Shown: positions 8,464-16,716 of the stretch, in pieces
How positions within the stretch are numbered: the stretch's first letter is position 1
Layout: every line of letters starts with the position of its first letter
From: Bifidobacteriaceae bacterium
GTDB lineage: Bacteria; Actinomycetota; Actinomycetes; Actinomycetales; WQXJ01
Reading direction: 5' to 3'
DNA: 35,847 nt
NCBI GenBank assembly: GCA_031268215.1
Contig: JAIRXP010000039.1
Span: forward strand, 1-35,847
The notes under the pieces: model-generated
The model's input: only the letters and a program-made list of their open reading frames with translations
The model's database searches: none
What the model was told of the DNA's origin: nothing
Program-made: the position numbers and the translations under genes

Positions 8464-10014
8464 TTGACCACCGACCCCCAACTCACCTTTGCCGACTTCG
8501 ACGTCGACCCACGCGTCGTCGAAGCCCTGTCCAAGGCGGGAATCACTGAACCTTTCCCAATCCAAGCCATGACGCTGCCGGTGGCGCTCAGCGGCCACGA
8601 CATCATTGGCCAAGCCAAGACCGGTACCGGCAAGACGCTCGGATTTGGCATCCCGTTGCTGGAGAAAGTCATCTCCCCCGGTGAAGACGGCTTTGATCAG
8701 CTAGAGGCACCGGGTCAGCCGCAGGCCGTAGTCATAGTGCCAACCCGCGAATTGGCTGTCCAAGTCGCTACTGACTTAGCGACCGCCGCGTCCAACCGGT
8801 CCGTCCGCGTTCTCCAGGTCTACGGCGGCCGGGCCTACGAACCGCAAATCGAGGCCCTCAAACGCGGCACCGAAGTGGTGGTGGGGACCCCAGGCCGGAT
8901 GATCGACCTGCTGGGACAGCATCATCTGGATCTGGCGTACGCCCGTACGGTGGTGCTGGACGAGGCCGACGAAATGCTCGACCAGGGTTTCTTACCGGAC
9001 GTCGAACGTCTGTTGGCGGCCACGCCAGCGGGGCGACACACCATGCTGTTCTCCGCCACCATGCCAGGGCCGGTGGTGGCGATGGCCCGTCGACACATGA
9101 CTCAGGCCACGCATATCCGCGTCCAGGACCCGGATGACCAAGGGGCCACGGTCCAAAACATCAAACAAGTGGTCTACAGGGTGCATGGTTTGAACAAGAC
9201 CGAGGTTATAGCCCGCATTTTGCAGGCCCGCGACCGCGGCCGAGTGATCATTTTCACCCGCACCAAGCGGGCCGCGGCCCGGCTGGCGGACGAATTGTCT
9301 GAACGCGGATTCGCCGCTGCCGCCATCCATGGCGATCTTGGCCAGGGAGCCCGCGAACAGGCCTTGCGCGCGTTCCGAAAAGGCAAAGTTGATGTGCTGG
9401 TAGCGACCGATGTCGCGGCCCGGGGGATCGATGTCGATGACGTCACCCATGTCATCAATTATCAATGCCCCGAGGACGACAAGATCTACCTCCACCGCAC
9501 AGGCCGGACCGGGCGGGCGGGCAACACCGGCACGGCGGTCACGTTTGTCGACTGGGATGACCTGCCACGCTGGTCGCTGATCGATAAGACGTTGAGCATT
9601 GGCCAGGCCGAGCCGCCGGAAACCTATCACACCTCAGCACATCTATATGAGGATCTTGACATCCCCACAGACGTGACTGGCGTTCTACCGCGAGCCAAGC
9701 GGACGGCCGCTGGCCTAGACGCCGAGGCCTGGGAAGACTTGGGGGAAACCGGTGGTCGCCGGCCAGGTGGCCGCGACGGTTCAGGAGGCCGGCGCCGCGC
9801 GGGCAGCGACCGTTCGTCGAATTCCGGCCCGCGTTCCGACGGCCGCTCCAAAGCGCAGTCCCGCGCCTCGGGTGCGCCTCATCACGGCAAGTCCGCCGAT
9901 GCCGCACAACCGGGTTCCGAAGAGTTGAGCGGCTCCCAGCCGGGCACGCCGCGCCAGCGCAAGAGGCGGCGCACCAGGGGCGGCAAGCCGGTGCAGCGGC
10001 CGCCACATCAGTGA
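8464..10014 (+). CDS. DEAD-box ATP-dependent RNA helicase
   Basis: 516 residues with the complete DEAD-box set: Q motif FPIQ at 31-34, motif I AKTGTGKT at 51-58, Ia PTRELA at 93-98, Ib TPGR at 142-145, DEAD at 166-169, SAT at 197-199, then ATDVAARGID and motif VI HRTGRTGRAG at 344-353. A basic, low-complexity tail of roughly 80-90 residues (Arg/Gly/Ser-rich, ending in KRRRTRGGKP) probably binds RNA without specificity. Such enzymes unwind structured RNA during ribosome assembly, mRNA decay and cold adaptation in the cytoplasm. The start is TTG 8464, supported by GAAGGA at 8449-8454 with 9-base spacing; no in-frame ATG fits. It resembles RhlE/DeaD of actinobacteria, but I cannot choose between those names. 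Confidence 0.93.
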   Translation: MTTDPQLTFADFDVDPRVVEALSKAGITEPFPIQAMTLPVALSGHDIIGQAKTGTGKTLGFGIPLLEKVISPGEDGFDQLEAPGQPQAVVIVPTRELAVQVATDLATAASNRSVRVLQVYGGRAYEPQIEALKRGTEVVVGTPGRMIDLLGQHHLDLAYARTVVLDEADEMLDQGFLPDVERLLAATPAGRHTMLFSATMPGPVVAMARRHMTQATHIRVQDPDDQGATVQNIKQVVYRVHGLNKTEVIARILQARDRGRVIIFTRTKRAAARLADELSERGFAAAAIHGDLGQGAREQALRAFRKGKVDVLVATDVAARGIDVDDVTHVINYQCPEDDKIYLHRTGRTGRAGNTGTAVTFVDWDDLPRWSLIDKTLSIGQAEPPETYHTSAHLYEDLDIPTDVTGVLPRAKRTAAGLDAEAWEDLGETGGRRPGGRDGSGGRRRAGSDRSSNSGPRSDGRSKAQSRASGAPHHGKSADAAQPGSEELSGSQPGTPRQRKRRRTRGGKPVQRPPHQ

Positions 10015-10018
10015 GGCC

Positions 10019-10066
10019 AGCGGTCTTCAAGCCTCGCTAACGCCGCGGTTTGCCGCAAAGACCGCT
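10019..10066. terminator. Bidirectional hairpin between convergent genes
   Basis: AGCGGTCTT at 10019-10027 pairs with AAGACCGCT at 10058-10066, and an inner GCGG-TTTG-CCGC hairpin lies at 10045-10056. It occupies the gap between the DEAD-box helicase stop and the convergent metalloprotease stop (10065-10067). The position suits a shared terminator, but there is no long T-tract on either strand. Confidence 0.5.
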
Positions 10067-11300
10067 AACAACTTGGCACAACAGCGGCGAAGGCCGCAGC
10101 GTCCTGGTCCATGATCCGGGAGTCTCCTGCCGTTGTGGGGTACATTAGCGAGCCCCTGATGTTTGAGTGACCCAGCCCAAAGGCATGGCCCGTTTCATGC
10201 AGGATGGTCAGCACCGCCTCATCGTAATCGGAACGCAAGGCGTAATCGAAGAACGGATCATCCAGCAGGATTTCCGACTTGGTGATCCCGAAGCTGGTGT
10301 GCTGGGTCAGCGCCAGGCCTATGGTGTCACCCCCCGCTTTGCTGGAAGCCCCCTTGAGTTCGCTGGACGGGACGAATTCGTAGGTAATCTCAACGGCGGG
10401 ATCCCGGACCTCCGCCACCGGTTGGATCGGTACGCCGGTCATATCGGAGGCCAGCGCCACCGCGTCTTCAACCGCTCCAACTCCGCCGGGTGGCGGATCG
10501 CCAAGTACCTCCCAGGTGACCGGCCCGCAAACTAGTTTGTCCCCGCCGGCTTGGAGGTCACCGGCCCACTCATAGCCTTCCGGCAGACCGTTGCGGCCCA
10601 TCGCCACACCTTCAGGGACCGGCACTTCCGTGCGGCTGGGGGTCAGGAACTGCTTCCCTAGGTTGATCACGATCACCGCGACCACCACGGCCGCGACAAT
10701 GGCCAACAGCTTGACGGCCGTACCGCGCCGCCTGGGCGCGCGTGTCGGCTGCCCCCACACGGCCGGTGGCGGCGAGCTGAACGATTCGTAATACCCCGAC
10801 GGTGGTGGCCCGAATCCGGGTGGCGGGCCGAAGCCAGGCGGCGGGACATAACTGGGGCGGTGTGGGAACGGGACCTCCCCATCACGGCGTTGTGATGAAC
10901 CCGGATATTGGTAAGGCTCGGTGTGGATCGGATACACCGGGACCGTTGGAGATGGCGTGTAGCCGGCCGGAGGCGGAATAACTGGCGGGACTGGCCCCGG
11001 ACCAGGGAACGCCGAATAGGGACTGTCAGGCTGGTAGGAATCCAGCGCGTTGGGGCCCGGCTGCCCGGACCCGGGCAGTCCTTGGCCGGCGCCAGGAGTC
11101 AGGGAGACGGGCGGTTCGTAGCCGGTGGACCGGCTCGATTCCGGGTAAACAACGCCGTCCGGGCCGGAAACTGGACCCCTGGGGCGAGCTTGCGCCAGCG
11201 GGCTGACGGCGCTGGGAGGCGGGGGTGTTGGGCGCCAGAAATCCTGCCCCCGCACCGATGTCCAGCGCTCCTCGCCGCTGTCCGGTGGCTGGTTGCTCAT
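10065..11300 (-). CDS. Membrane-anchored matrixin-like metalloprotease
   Basis: 411 residues. The first 190 or so are Pro/Gly/Tyr-rich and probably disordered, with a tandem PPPGFG repeat at about 153-164. A single hydrophobic helix follows at about 196-213, preceded by a basic RAPRRR, predicting an N-in, C-out topology. The extracellular C-terminal domain has the zinc motif HETGHAFGLGH (368-378; His 368, 372 and 378, catalytic Glu 369) and a Met-turn SLMYP (Met 386), the signature of metzincins related to matrixin (M10). It should cleave peptides or proteins outside the membrane; the substrate is unknown. No obvious propeptide cysteine switch is seen. The gene starts 7 bp after the AEC transporter stop, so the two are probably co-transcribed. 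Ends at the convergent hairpin. Confidence 0.85.
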   Translation of the reverse strand: MSNQPPDSGEERWTSVRGQDFWRPTPPPPSAVSPLAQARPRGPVSGPDGVVYPESSRSTGYEPPVSLTPGAGQGLPGSGQPGPNALDSYQPDSPYSAFPGPGPVPPVIPPPAGYTPSPTVPVYPIHTEPYQYPGSSQRRDGEVPFPHRPSYVPPPGFGPPPGFGPPPSGYYESFSSPPPAVWGQPTRAPRRRGTAVKLLAIVAAVVVAVIVINLGKQFLTPSRTEVPVPEGVAMGRNGLPEGYEWAGDLQAGGDKLVCGPVTWEVLGDPPPGGVGAVEDAVALASDMTGVPIQPVAEVRDPAVEITYEFVPSSELKGASSKAGGDTIGLALTQHTSFGITKSEILLDDPFFDYALRSDYDEAVLTILHETGHAFGLGHSNIRGSLMYPTTAGDSRIMDQDAAAFAAVVPSC

Positions 11301-11307
11301 CCCACCA

Positions 11308-12225
11308 TTATCCCCACACCTGCATCAGCCAGAACAGGAAAGGCAGGGTGACAAACATAAGAACATTCGATTGGACCACTGTCTGGGCGGAAAACTGATA
11401 GGCCGTGCGATGCTGCGCCGCCAGCACCACTGTCATTGTGCCGCAGGGCAGACCATACATGATCACCGCCACCAAACCACCCAGAGAATCCAGACCCACC
11501 AACCGGACCACCGCCAAGACGATCAACGGCCACACAATCAGCCGGAGGAAATTAGTCAGATATCCGTACGGGTTCCGAATCAAGTCCGCCAAGTTTGAAT
11601 CGGCCAGGCCGAATCCCACAATCATCATGGCCAGAGGGGCCATCGCCGCGCCGACCATGGACAACGCCCCGTCCAGCTCCGAAGGCACTGGGATCCGTCC
11701 AAAATAGAGAATCACGGCCACGACACAAGCGATAATGATTGGGCTCTTGGCCACCCGTTTGATGGAAAAACGCCGTCCCTTGACCATGTTGTGCTCACCA
11801 AAGGTGAAGAACGCCAGGTTAAAGATCAGGTTGCCGGCTACTGAGCACAACAGTCCTTCCGTCCCGTATAGCTCCGTGACGATCGGCAAGCCAATGAACG
11901 TCACATTTGGGAAAACCACCAGGTTGACGAACGCCCGCCGGGTGTCCCCATCCAGCGGTAGAGCCTTGGACGCCGCCCAGGCACTAATGATCGCCAGGAC
12001 AAAGTAGACCACCGAAATCAGCGCTGTGGTGCCAATCGACTTGGCTAGCGCCGGCGAATATCGCTCCGAGGCGGACACGACAATCGCGAAAGGGGTGATC
12101 ACTTGCATCAACAGGCGGCCAAGATCCTGGGCGAACCGCTCCGACACGAACCCCGAACGCCTCAGGCCAAAGCCCAGGCCCCCAGCCAAAATGACCTTGG
12201 CGCCAATGCTGATCAGCGCGCCCAT
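11308..12225 (-). CDS. AEC-family (auxin efflux carrier-type) transporter
   Basis: 305 very hydrophobic residues forming about 10 transmembrane segments in two halves, with the helix-breaking signatures of the AEC family: NVTFIGLPIVTELYG in the first half and GLPCGTMTVVLAAQ in the second. Bacterial members (MdcF/MleP type) move organic anions such as malonate or malate, and others are uncharacterised. The substrate cannot be read from the sequence. The ATG lies inside the end of the PHP gene (13-bp overlap) and the metalloprotease follows after 7 bp, so the three genes form a tight minus-strand run. Confidence 0.88.
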   Translation of the reverse strand: MGALISIGAKVILAGGLGFGLRRSGFVSERFAQDLGRLLMQVITPFAIVVSASERYSPALAKSIGTTALISVVYFVLAIISAWAASKALPLDGDTRRAFVNLVVFPNVTFIGLPIVTELYGTEGLLCSVAGNLIFNLAFFTFGEHNMVKGRRFSIKRVAKSPIIIACVVAVILYFGRIPVPSELDGALSMVGAAMAPLAMMIVGFGLADSNLADLIRNPYGYLTNFLRLIVWPLIVLAVVRLVGLDSLGGLVAVIMYGLPCGTMTVVLAAQHRTAYQFSAQTVVQSNVLMFVTLPFLFWLMQVWG

Positions 12226-13070
12226 TGACCGCCTCCAGCCAACGGCAGGTGACCTTGACGGATGATTTCCGCCAGAGTCTCCGCTGAAGTCAAGTTCTCC
12301 CCCAATCGGTTCGGTTTGCCCGCCCCGTGGTAATCCGAAGACCCGGTTTCGAAGAGCCCCAGCCGCTGGGCCAGGTCCCGCAGCCGCCGGCGCTGTTCCG
12401 GCGGATTATCACGGTGCCTGACCTCTAGCCCAGCCAGGCCGGCATCCGCCATTCGCTCAATAACTGAACTGGACACTATCCGTTGGCGACCGGTGGCACC
12501 GGGATGAGCGAATACCGGCACTCCGCCAGCCTGGCGGACCATTTCAACCGCCGCCTCAGCTTCGATCGCCCCGTAGCGGACATAATAGGGGCCGGATGGG
12601 TGCAAGAGCCTGTCAAAGGCCTGCGCCCGGTTCGCCACCACTCCTTGGGCCACCAGTTCGTCGGCAATGTGGGGGCGGCCAACTGGACGTCCGTCGCTGG
12701 CCCGTGCGGCGACATCGGCCCACCTAATGGGGAAATCCGCGGCCAGACGCATGACCATGGCTTGGGCCCGCTCCCACCGGGCGTTCCTGACCTGGCTCAG
12801 CATTTCCGCTAACGGCCCGTCAGAGGGATCATGGAGATATGACAACAAATGTACTGTGATTCCATGACTGCGTGCGGAAACCTCGGTGCCGCGCACCAAC
12901 CCCAAATCTAGGCTCGCGGCCGCGGTGGCGGCCTCATCCCAACCAGCCGTCGAATCATGATCCGTCAAGGCCACCACATCCAGGCCCGCGGCCTTGGCTT
13001 GGGCCATGACCTCGGCCGGCGTTTCGGTGCCATCCGAGGCGCTGGAATGGGCGTGCAGGTCAATCCGCAT
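12213..13070 (-). CDS. PHP-domain phosphoesterase
   Basis: 285 residues starting MRIDLHAHSSASDG. PHP metal motifs are visible: DLHAHS (His 6, His 8), ALTDHDSTAGW (Asp 37, His 38, Asp 39), GTEVSA, FAHPG and a late GSSDYHG. This matches the family of E. coli YciV (nucleoside 3',5'-bisphosphate / short RNA 5'-3' exonuclease), so 3'-phosphoadenosine-5'-phosphate or short-RNA hydrolysis is a reasonable guess. The open frame runs 104 codons further upstream, but that extension overlaps the divergent aminopeptidase gene and lacks family similarity, so ATG 13070 is chosen. First gene of the PHP-AEC-protease run. Confidence 0.87.
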   Translation of the reverse strand: MRIDLHAHSSASDGTETPAEVMAQAKAAGLDVVALTDHDSTAGWDEAATAAASLDLGLVRGTEVSARSHGITVHLLSYLHDPSDGPLAEMLSQVRNARWERAQAMVMRLAADFPIRWADVAARASDGRPVGRPHIADELVAQGVVANRAQAFDRLLHPSGPYYVRYGAIEAEAAVEMVRQAGGVPVFAHPGATGRQRIVSSSVIERMADAGLAGLEVRHRDNPPEQRRRLRDLAQRLGLFETGSSDYHGAGKPNRLGENLTSAETLAEIIRQGHLPLAGGGQWAR

Positions 13071-13133
13071 GGCTTCAATCTTCGCATCCGATTGGGCTGA
13101 CCGCGTTCGCCCAGAAGCCTCGGAGCGTTTGCC

Positions 13134-13139
13134 TATGAT
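13134..13139 (+). promoter_or_regulatory. Candidate -10 element, leaderless start of aminopeptidase P
   Basis: TATGAT, a near-consensus -10 box, is followed by 7 bases and then GTG 13147 in frame with aminopeptidase P. That places the transcription start on the start codon. The ATG inside the box (13135) is also in frame but would lie upstream of the transcript. No clear -35 box is seen. Confidence 0.5.
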
Positions 13140-13146
13140 TGTCGGC

Positions 13147-14685
13147 GTGGATGACCAGCCTTTAGCCGAACGCAATGAAAACCGTTCCCGCCGTCCCATT
13201 TCACCGGCCTTCAAACAGTTCATGACGGAGCAGTGGGGCCCGGCCGTGCCTGAACCAACTACCGCGGGCAAGCACCCATCAGCCGATCCGGCCGCCATGC
13301 GGCGCCAGCGCCTAGCCAGCCAATTCCCTGGTGACCGGCTGGTTTTCCCATCCGGACAGCCCAGTCGCCGCTCCAATGACACTGATTACCCTTTCCGGCC
13401 ACACAGCGCCTTCGCCCACTTGACTGGCCTGGGCATGGACCGCGAACCGGAAGCCGCCCTGGTCCTTGAACCAGTCGAGGACACCGAAGCGGCGCTCGGC
13501 CAGGGCACTGACACCCATGAGGCGGTCCTCTACCTGCGGCCCGCCGCCACCAGAGACACCCCGGAGTTCTATTCCGACTCCCGCTACGGCGAATTCTGGG
13601 TTGGCCGGCGGCCATCTCTGGCGGAACTGGCCACCTTCACCGGGATTCGGACCGAGCACATCGATCAGCTCCGCGACGCGCTGGCCAAGGACGCCGGCCA
13701 AGTCCAGCTTCGGGTGCTGCGGCAGGCGGATCCATCTATCACCGCGCTAGTCGACCAGGTCCGCGCCGAATCTGGCACCACACCACCGGAACCAGCCACG
13801 GGCCAAACCGAAAGCGCGGATGCGAAACTGGCGGAGGCGGCATCGGAGGCACGCTTGGTCAAGGACGCCTACGAAATCAGCCAAATGCGCCTGGCTGTAG
13901 CGGCCACCATTGAGGGGTTCGAGAGGGTGGTCCGGGACCTGCCCCAAGCCATGGCCCATCACCGCGGCGAGCGCGTCGTTGAAGCCAGCTTCGAGGCCGG
14001 AGCGCGAATAGACGGCAACGGCCTGGGCTATGAGACCATCGCGGCCGCCGGCCCCAACGCCACCACTTTGCACTGGGTCAAGAACACCGGCCCGGTCAGA
14101 CCCGGCGAGTTGTTGCTCTTGGACGCGGGCGTCGAAGCAGATTCGCTTTACACCGCTGACATCACCCGCACCATCCCCGTTTCCGGCCGCTACAGCGCCA
14201 TCCAGCGCCGGGTTTGGGAAGCGGTTGTTGACGCCGCCGATGCCGCCTTCGCCACTGCCCGCCCCGGCAACCGTTTCCGGGACGTCCACGATTCAGCCAT
14301 GGAAGTGATAGCCCAACGGCTCGAAGAATGGGGTCTGCTGCCGGTCACCGCTGAACAGGCCCTGAAGCGGGATGGCCAACAGCACCGACGCTGGATGGTC
14401 CACGGCACGTCCCATCATTTGGGGCTTGACGTGCATGATTGCGCCCAGGCCCGGGAGTCGCTGTATATGGACTCCATCCTGGAGCCGGGCATGGTCTTCA
14501 CCATTGAGCCAGGCTTGTACTTCAAGCCAGAGGACCTGGCGGTCCCCGAAGAGTACCGGGGAATTGGTTGCCGCTGCGAAGACGACATTTTGATCACTGC
14601 TGACGGGGCGGAGAATCTCTCCCAGGCGCTTCCGCGCCGGGCCGACGCGATCGAAGCCTGGATGGCGGCGTTACTACCTGGCTGA
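13147..14685 (+). CDS. pepP: Xaa-Pro aminopeptidase P (M24B)
   Basis: 512 residues from GTG 13147. An N-terminal creatinase-like domain (residues about 40-230; FPSGQPSRRSNDTDYPFRPHSAF) is followed by a pita-bread M24 catalytic domain. The five metal ligands are all present: Asp 326 (LLLLDAGVE), Asp 338 (TADITRT), His 423 (GTSHHLGLDVHD), Glu 454 (TIEPGLY) and Glu 478 (CRCEDDIL). The second active-site His of VHD is at 430. It removes an N-terminal residue preceding proline from cytoplasmic peptides, using two Mn2+ ions. Actinobacterial members commonly carry an extra N-terminal segment as here (SRRPISPAFKQFM). The start could also be ATG 13135; the GTG is preferred because of the -10 box position. 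Divergent from the PHP gene. Confidence 0.92.
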   Translation: MDDQPLAERNENRSRRPISPAFKQFMTEQWGPAVPEPTTAGKHPSADPAAMRRQRLASQFPGDRLVFPSGQPSRRSNDTDYPFRPHSAFAHLTGLGMDREPEAALVLEPVEDTEAALGQGTDTHEAVLYLRPAATRDTPEFYSDSRYGEFWVGRRPSLAELATFTGIRTEHIDQLRDALAKDAGQVQLRVLRQADPSITALVDQVRAESGTTPPEPATGQTESADAKLAEAASEARLVKDAYEISQMRLAVAATIEGFERVVRDLPQAMAHHRGERVVEASFEAGARIDGNGLGYETIAAAGPNATTLHWVKNTGPVRPGELLLLDAGVEADSLYTADITRTIPVSGRYSAIQRRVWEAVVDAADAAFATARPGNRFRDVHDSAMEVIAQRLEEWGLLPVTAEQALKRDGQQHRRWMVHGTSHHLGLDVHDCAQARESLYMDSILEPGMVFTIEPGLYFKPEDLAVPEEYRGIGCRCEDDILITADGAENLSQALPRRADAIEAWMAALLPG

Positions 14686-14724
14686 CCCTGCGGGTCACCG
14701 GCCCGTGGTCACCTACGCTTTTGT

Positions 14725-14747
14725 ACCAGGAGTGCAACATTCCTGGT
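14725..14747. terminator. Inverted repeat after aminopeptidase P
   Basis: ACCAGGA at 14725-14731 and TCCTGGT at 14741-14747 form a 7-bp stem with a 9-base loop between pepP and the MgtE-N/CBS gene. A second short dyad (GACC-CTGC-GGTC type) lies just after the pepP stop. There is a TTTTG run before the stem but no T-tract after it, so a weak terminator or an operator is possible. Confidence 0.3.
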
Positions 14748-14760
14748 TGCGGTGGTGCCC

Positions 14761-14766
14761 TAGGCT
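14761..14766 (+). promoter_or_regulatory. Candidate -10 element, leaderless start of MgtE-N/CBS gene
   Basis: TAGGCT is followed by 6 bases and then ATG 14773; there is no Shine-Dalgarno sequence in between. The same hexamer with the same 6-base gap precedes the biotin ligase gene on the other strand at 35196-35201. Confidence 0.45.
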
Positions 14767-14772
14767 TGACTC

Positions 14773-16065
14773 ATGAGCCCTTCGCGCCGTGTGTTCGTGG
14801 CGCGCCTAGCAGGGACAGCCGTCTTCGACCCGATTGGAGACCGCGTCGGCTGGGCGCGTGATGTCGTTGTCACCATTGGCTTAAAGGGACGCCCTAGGGC
14901 CATAGGCCTGGTGGTGGAGGTGCCCGGCAAGCGACGGGTCTTCTTACCCTTTACCCGTGTCACATCAATCGACGCCGGGCAGATCGTGTCAACCGGGCTG
15001 GTTAATATGCGCCGCTTTGAGCAGCGGCCAGTCGAAACTCTGGTAGTAGCTGAACTGCTGGACCGCCGGATTGTCCTCAATGATGACCGTCACGCCCTGA
15101 TTGAGGATATCGCTATTGAGGCCCAGGCCGTGTTGCGCGGCGAATGGGAAGTCACGCAATTGTTCGTCCGAGTGTTTGAAGGCGGACGTGGGATAGGCCG
15201 GCGGCGCGGGCCAACCGAATTGATCGACGTCCGCGATGTACCAGATCTGGCTGGCCAAGCGGATGTCCAAGGGGTGGGACAGTTAATGGCGTCCTGGGGG
15301 GACATGAAACCCGCGGACATGGCCGACCTGGTACATGACATGCCCCAAGCCCGCCGTCTTGAAGTTGCGGCCGCGCTTGACAACGACCGGCTGGCGGATG
15401 TGCTCCAGGAATTGGGCAGCGATGACCGCTTGGAGATCGTTGAGCACCTGGGCCGCGCCCGCGCGGCGGATGTCCTCGAGGCGATGGAACCGGATGACGC
15501 GGCGGACCTGATCAACGAACTGCCAGAAAGCGAAGGGGCAATCCTGCTGGCCATGATGGAACCCGGCGAAGCCCAAGATGTGCGCCGGTTGCTGGCCTAC
15601 GGCGAGAATTCGGCCGGCGGACTAATGACCACTGAGCCGGTGGTGATGCCTCCCGAATCACCAATAGCCCAGGCCCTGGCCGCTGTCCGGCGCCATGACT
15701 TGTCGCCAGCTCTAGCCTCCATGGTGTTTGTCACACGGCCGCCTTCGGAGACGCCCACCGGCCGGTTCTTGGGCGTGGTGCATATTCAGCGGCTCCTGCG
15801 TGAACCGCCGCATCAGGCCATTGGGACCATTGTGGACACTGACATAGAGCCACTCAGCCCGGATGACCCGCTCGGCCGAGTGACGCGCCTGATGGCGACC
15901 TACAACTTGATCGCCTTGCCGGTAGTCGATTCAGACCGCCGGCTCCTGGGCGCGGTTTCCGCCGATGACGTCCTGGATCACCTGCTGCCAGAAGACTGGC
16001 GCTCCGGTGACGATGACGTCACGGACCAGTCACTCGGACCCGCTGAGGAGGTGGACCATGGCTGA
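14773..16065 (+). CDS. PRC-barrel, MgtE N-domain and CBS protein without a membrane domain
   Basis: 430 residues. Approximate order: a PRC-barrel-like N-terminus (VFDPIGDRVGWARDVVV) and a second barrel-like half (RRIVLNDDRH), then the MgtE N-terminal superhelical domain (DMKPADMADLVHDM through MMEPGEAQDVRRLLAY, about 175-280), then a CBS pair (GGLMTTEPVVMPP and the region ending LPVVDSDRRLLGAVSADDVLDHLL). The MgtE magnesium-channel transmembrane domain is absent. The protein is therefore a soluble, possibly Mg2+- or nucleotide-sensing module rather than a transporter. It overlaps the DUF1003 gene by 8 bp and lies two genes from mrp, an order I recall from other actinobacteria. Its biochemical role is unknown. 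Confidence 0.85.
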   Translation: MSPSRRVFVARLAGTAVFDPIGDRVGWARDVVVTIGLKGRPRAIGLVVEVPGKRRVFLPFTRVTSIDAGQIVSTGLVNMRRFEQRPVETLVVAELLDRRIVLNDDRHALIEDIAIEAQAVLRGEWEVTQLFVRVFEGGRGIGRRRGPTELIDVRDVPDLAGQADVQGVGQLMASWGDMKPADMADLVHDMPQARRLEVAAALDNDRLADVLQELGSDDRLEIVEHLGRARAADVLEAMEPDDAADLINELPESEGAILLAMMEPGEAQDVRRLLAYGENSAGGLMTTEPVVMPPESPIAQALAAVRRHDLSPALASMVFVTRPPSETPTGRFLGVVHIQRLLREPPHQAIGTIVDTDIEPLSPDDPLGRVTRLMATYNLIALPVVDSDRRLLGAVSADDVLDHLLPEDWRSGDDDVTDQSLGPAEEVDHG

Positions 16066-16705
16066 TCGGCTCGACACCCCACGCGACAAGAAGAGAACTT
16101 GGTTCGAGCGGCAACGCGAAGCCAGGCGCGGCGACCGGTTCGGTGCCGGGGCCGAGGCCTTCGCCCGCTTCATGGGCACAGCCCGCTTCTTGATTTGGAT
16201 GACCCTGTTCTGCATGGCCTGGCTGGCCTGGAACTCTTGGGGCCCTGAGGACTGGCGGTTCGATACGTCCAAGTACGGATTTACGGTCCTGACTCTGGTC
16301 TTGTCGCTTCAGGCTTCGTATGCGGCACCGCTGATCCTGCTGGCCCAGAACCGGCAGGATGACCGTGATCGTGTCACCGCTGACCGCGATCGCATTCAGG
16401 CTGACCGCAATCTGGCGGATACTGAATATCTGGCGCGAGAGGTGGCCGCGCTGAGGATCGCTCTGCAAGAAGTCGCCACCCGCGATTTCCTGCGTTCAGA
16501 GTTGCGTGATCTTCTGGAGACTATCGAAGAGCCCCGCCAGACCGCTGCTGCCAGCTCCGGCAATGACCTTTCCGCCGATGATCCCGCCCGGTCGGGTAGT
16601 CCGGCCAACCAGCAGCCCCAGCCCCCTCACCGCGGGCGACCGGATCAATCCGGCGAATCCGGCCCGGCCACCCCTAAGGCCAAGAGTAAGGGCAAGGGCA
16701 AGTAG
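16058..16705 (+). CDS. DUF1003 membrane protein
   Basis: 215 residues from ATG 16058, with GAGGAGG at 16045-16051 at good spacing. A charged N-terminus (RTWFERQREARRGDRFG) is followed by two transmembrane helices (FLIWMTLFCMAWLAWNSW, and one around VLTLVLSLQASYAAPLILLA). The DUF1003 signature QNRQDDRDR...DRDRIQADRNLADTEYLAREVAALR comes next, then a Pro/Ser-rich tail ending in a lysine run. The family has no proven function. The start lies inside the end of the MgtE-N/CBS gene, so translational coupling and a joint role in a magnesium- or envelope-related complex are plausible but inferred. Confidence 0.88.
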   Translation: MADRLDTPRDKKRTWFERQREARRGDRFGAGAEAFARFMGTARFLIWMTLFCMAWLAWNSWGPEDWRFDTSKYGFTVLTLVLSLQASYAAPLILLAQNRQDDRDRVTADRDRIQADRNLADTEYLAREVAALRIALQEVATRDFLRSELRDLLETIEEPRQTAAASSGNDLSADDPARSGSPANQQPQPPHRGRPDQSGESGPATPKAKSKGKGK

Positions 16706-16708
16706 AAT
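16703..16708 (+). promoter_or_regulatory. Weak candidate -10 element before mrp
   Basis: TAGAAT overlaps the DUF1003 stop codon (TAG 16703-16705) and is followed by 8 bases and GTG 16717. It could drive a leaderless mrp transcript, but the match may be chance because the stop codon supplies half of it and mrp may simply be read from the upstream operon. Confidence 0.25.
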
Positions 16709-16716
16709 TGGCCCCC

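Noticed and set aside
12994..13146. Upstream extension of aminopeptidase P
   Set aside because: It runs antisense through the start of the PHP gene and through a near-consensus -10 box. GTG 13147 fits the promoter position better.
13071..13382. 104-codon upstream extension of the PHP gene
   Set aside because: It overlaps the divergent aminopeptidase P coding region, has no family similarity, and MRIDLHAHS at 13070 is the normal family start.
14773..16065. Magnesium transporter annotation (mgtE)
   Set aside because: Only the cytosolic MgtE-N and CBS parts are present. There is no transmembrane domain, so it cannot be a channel by itself.
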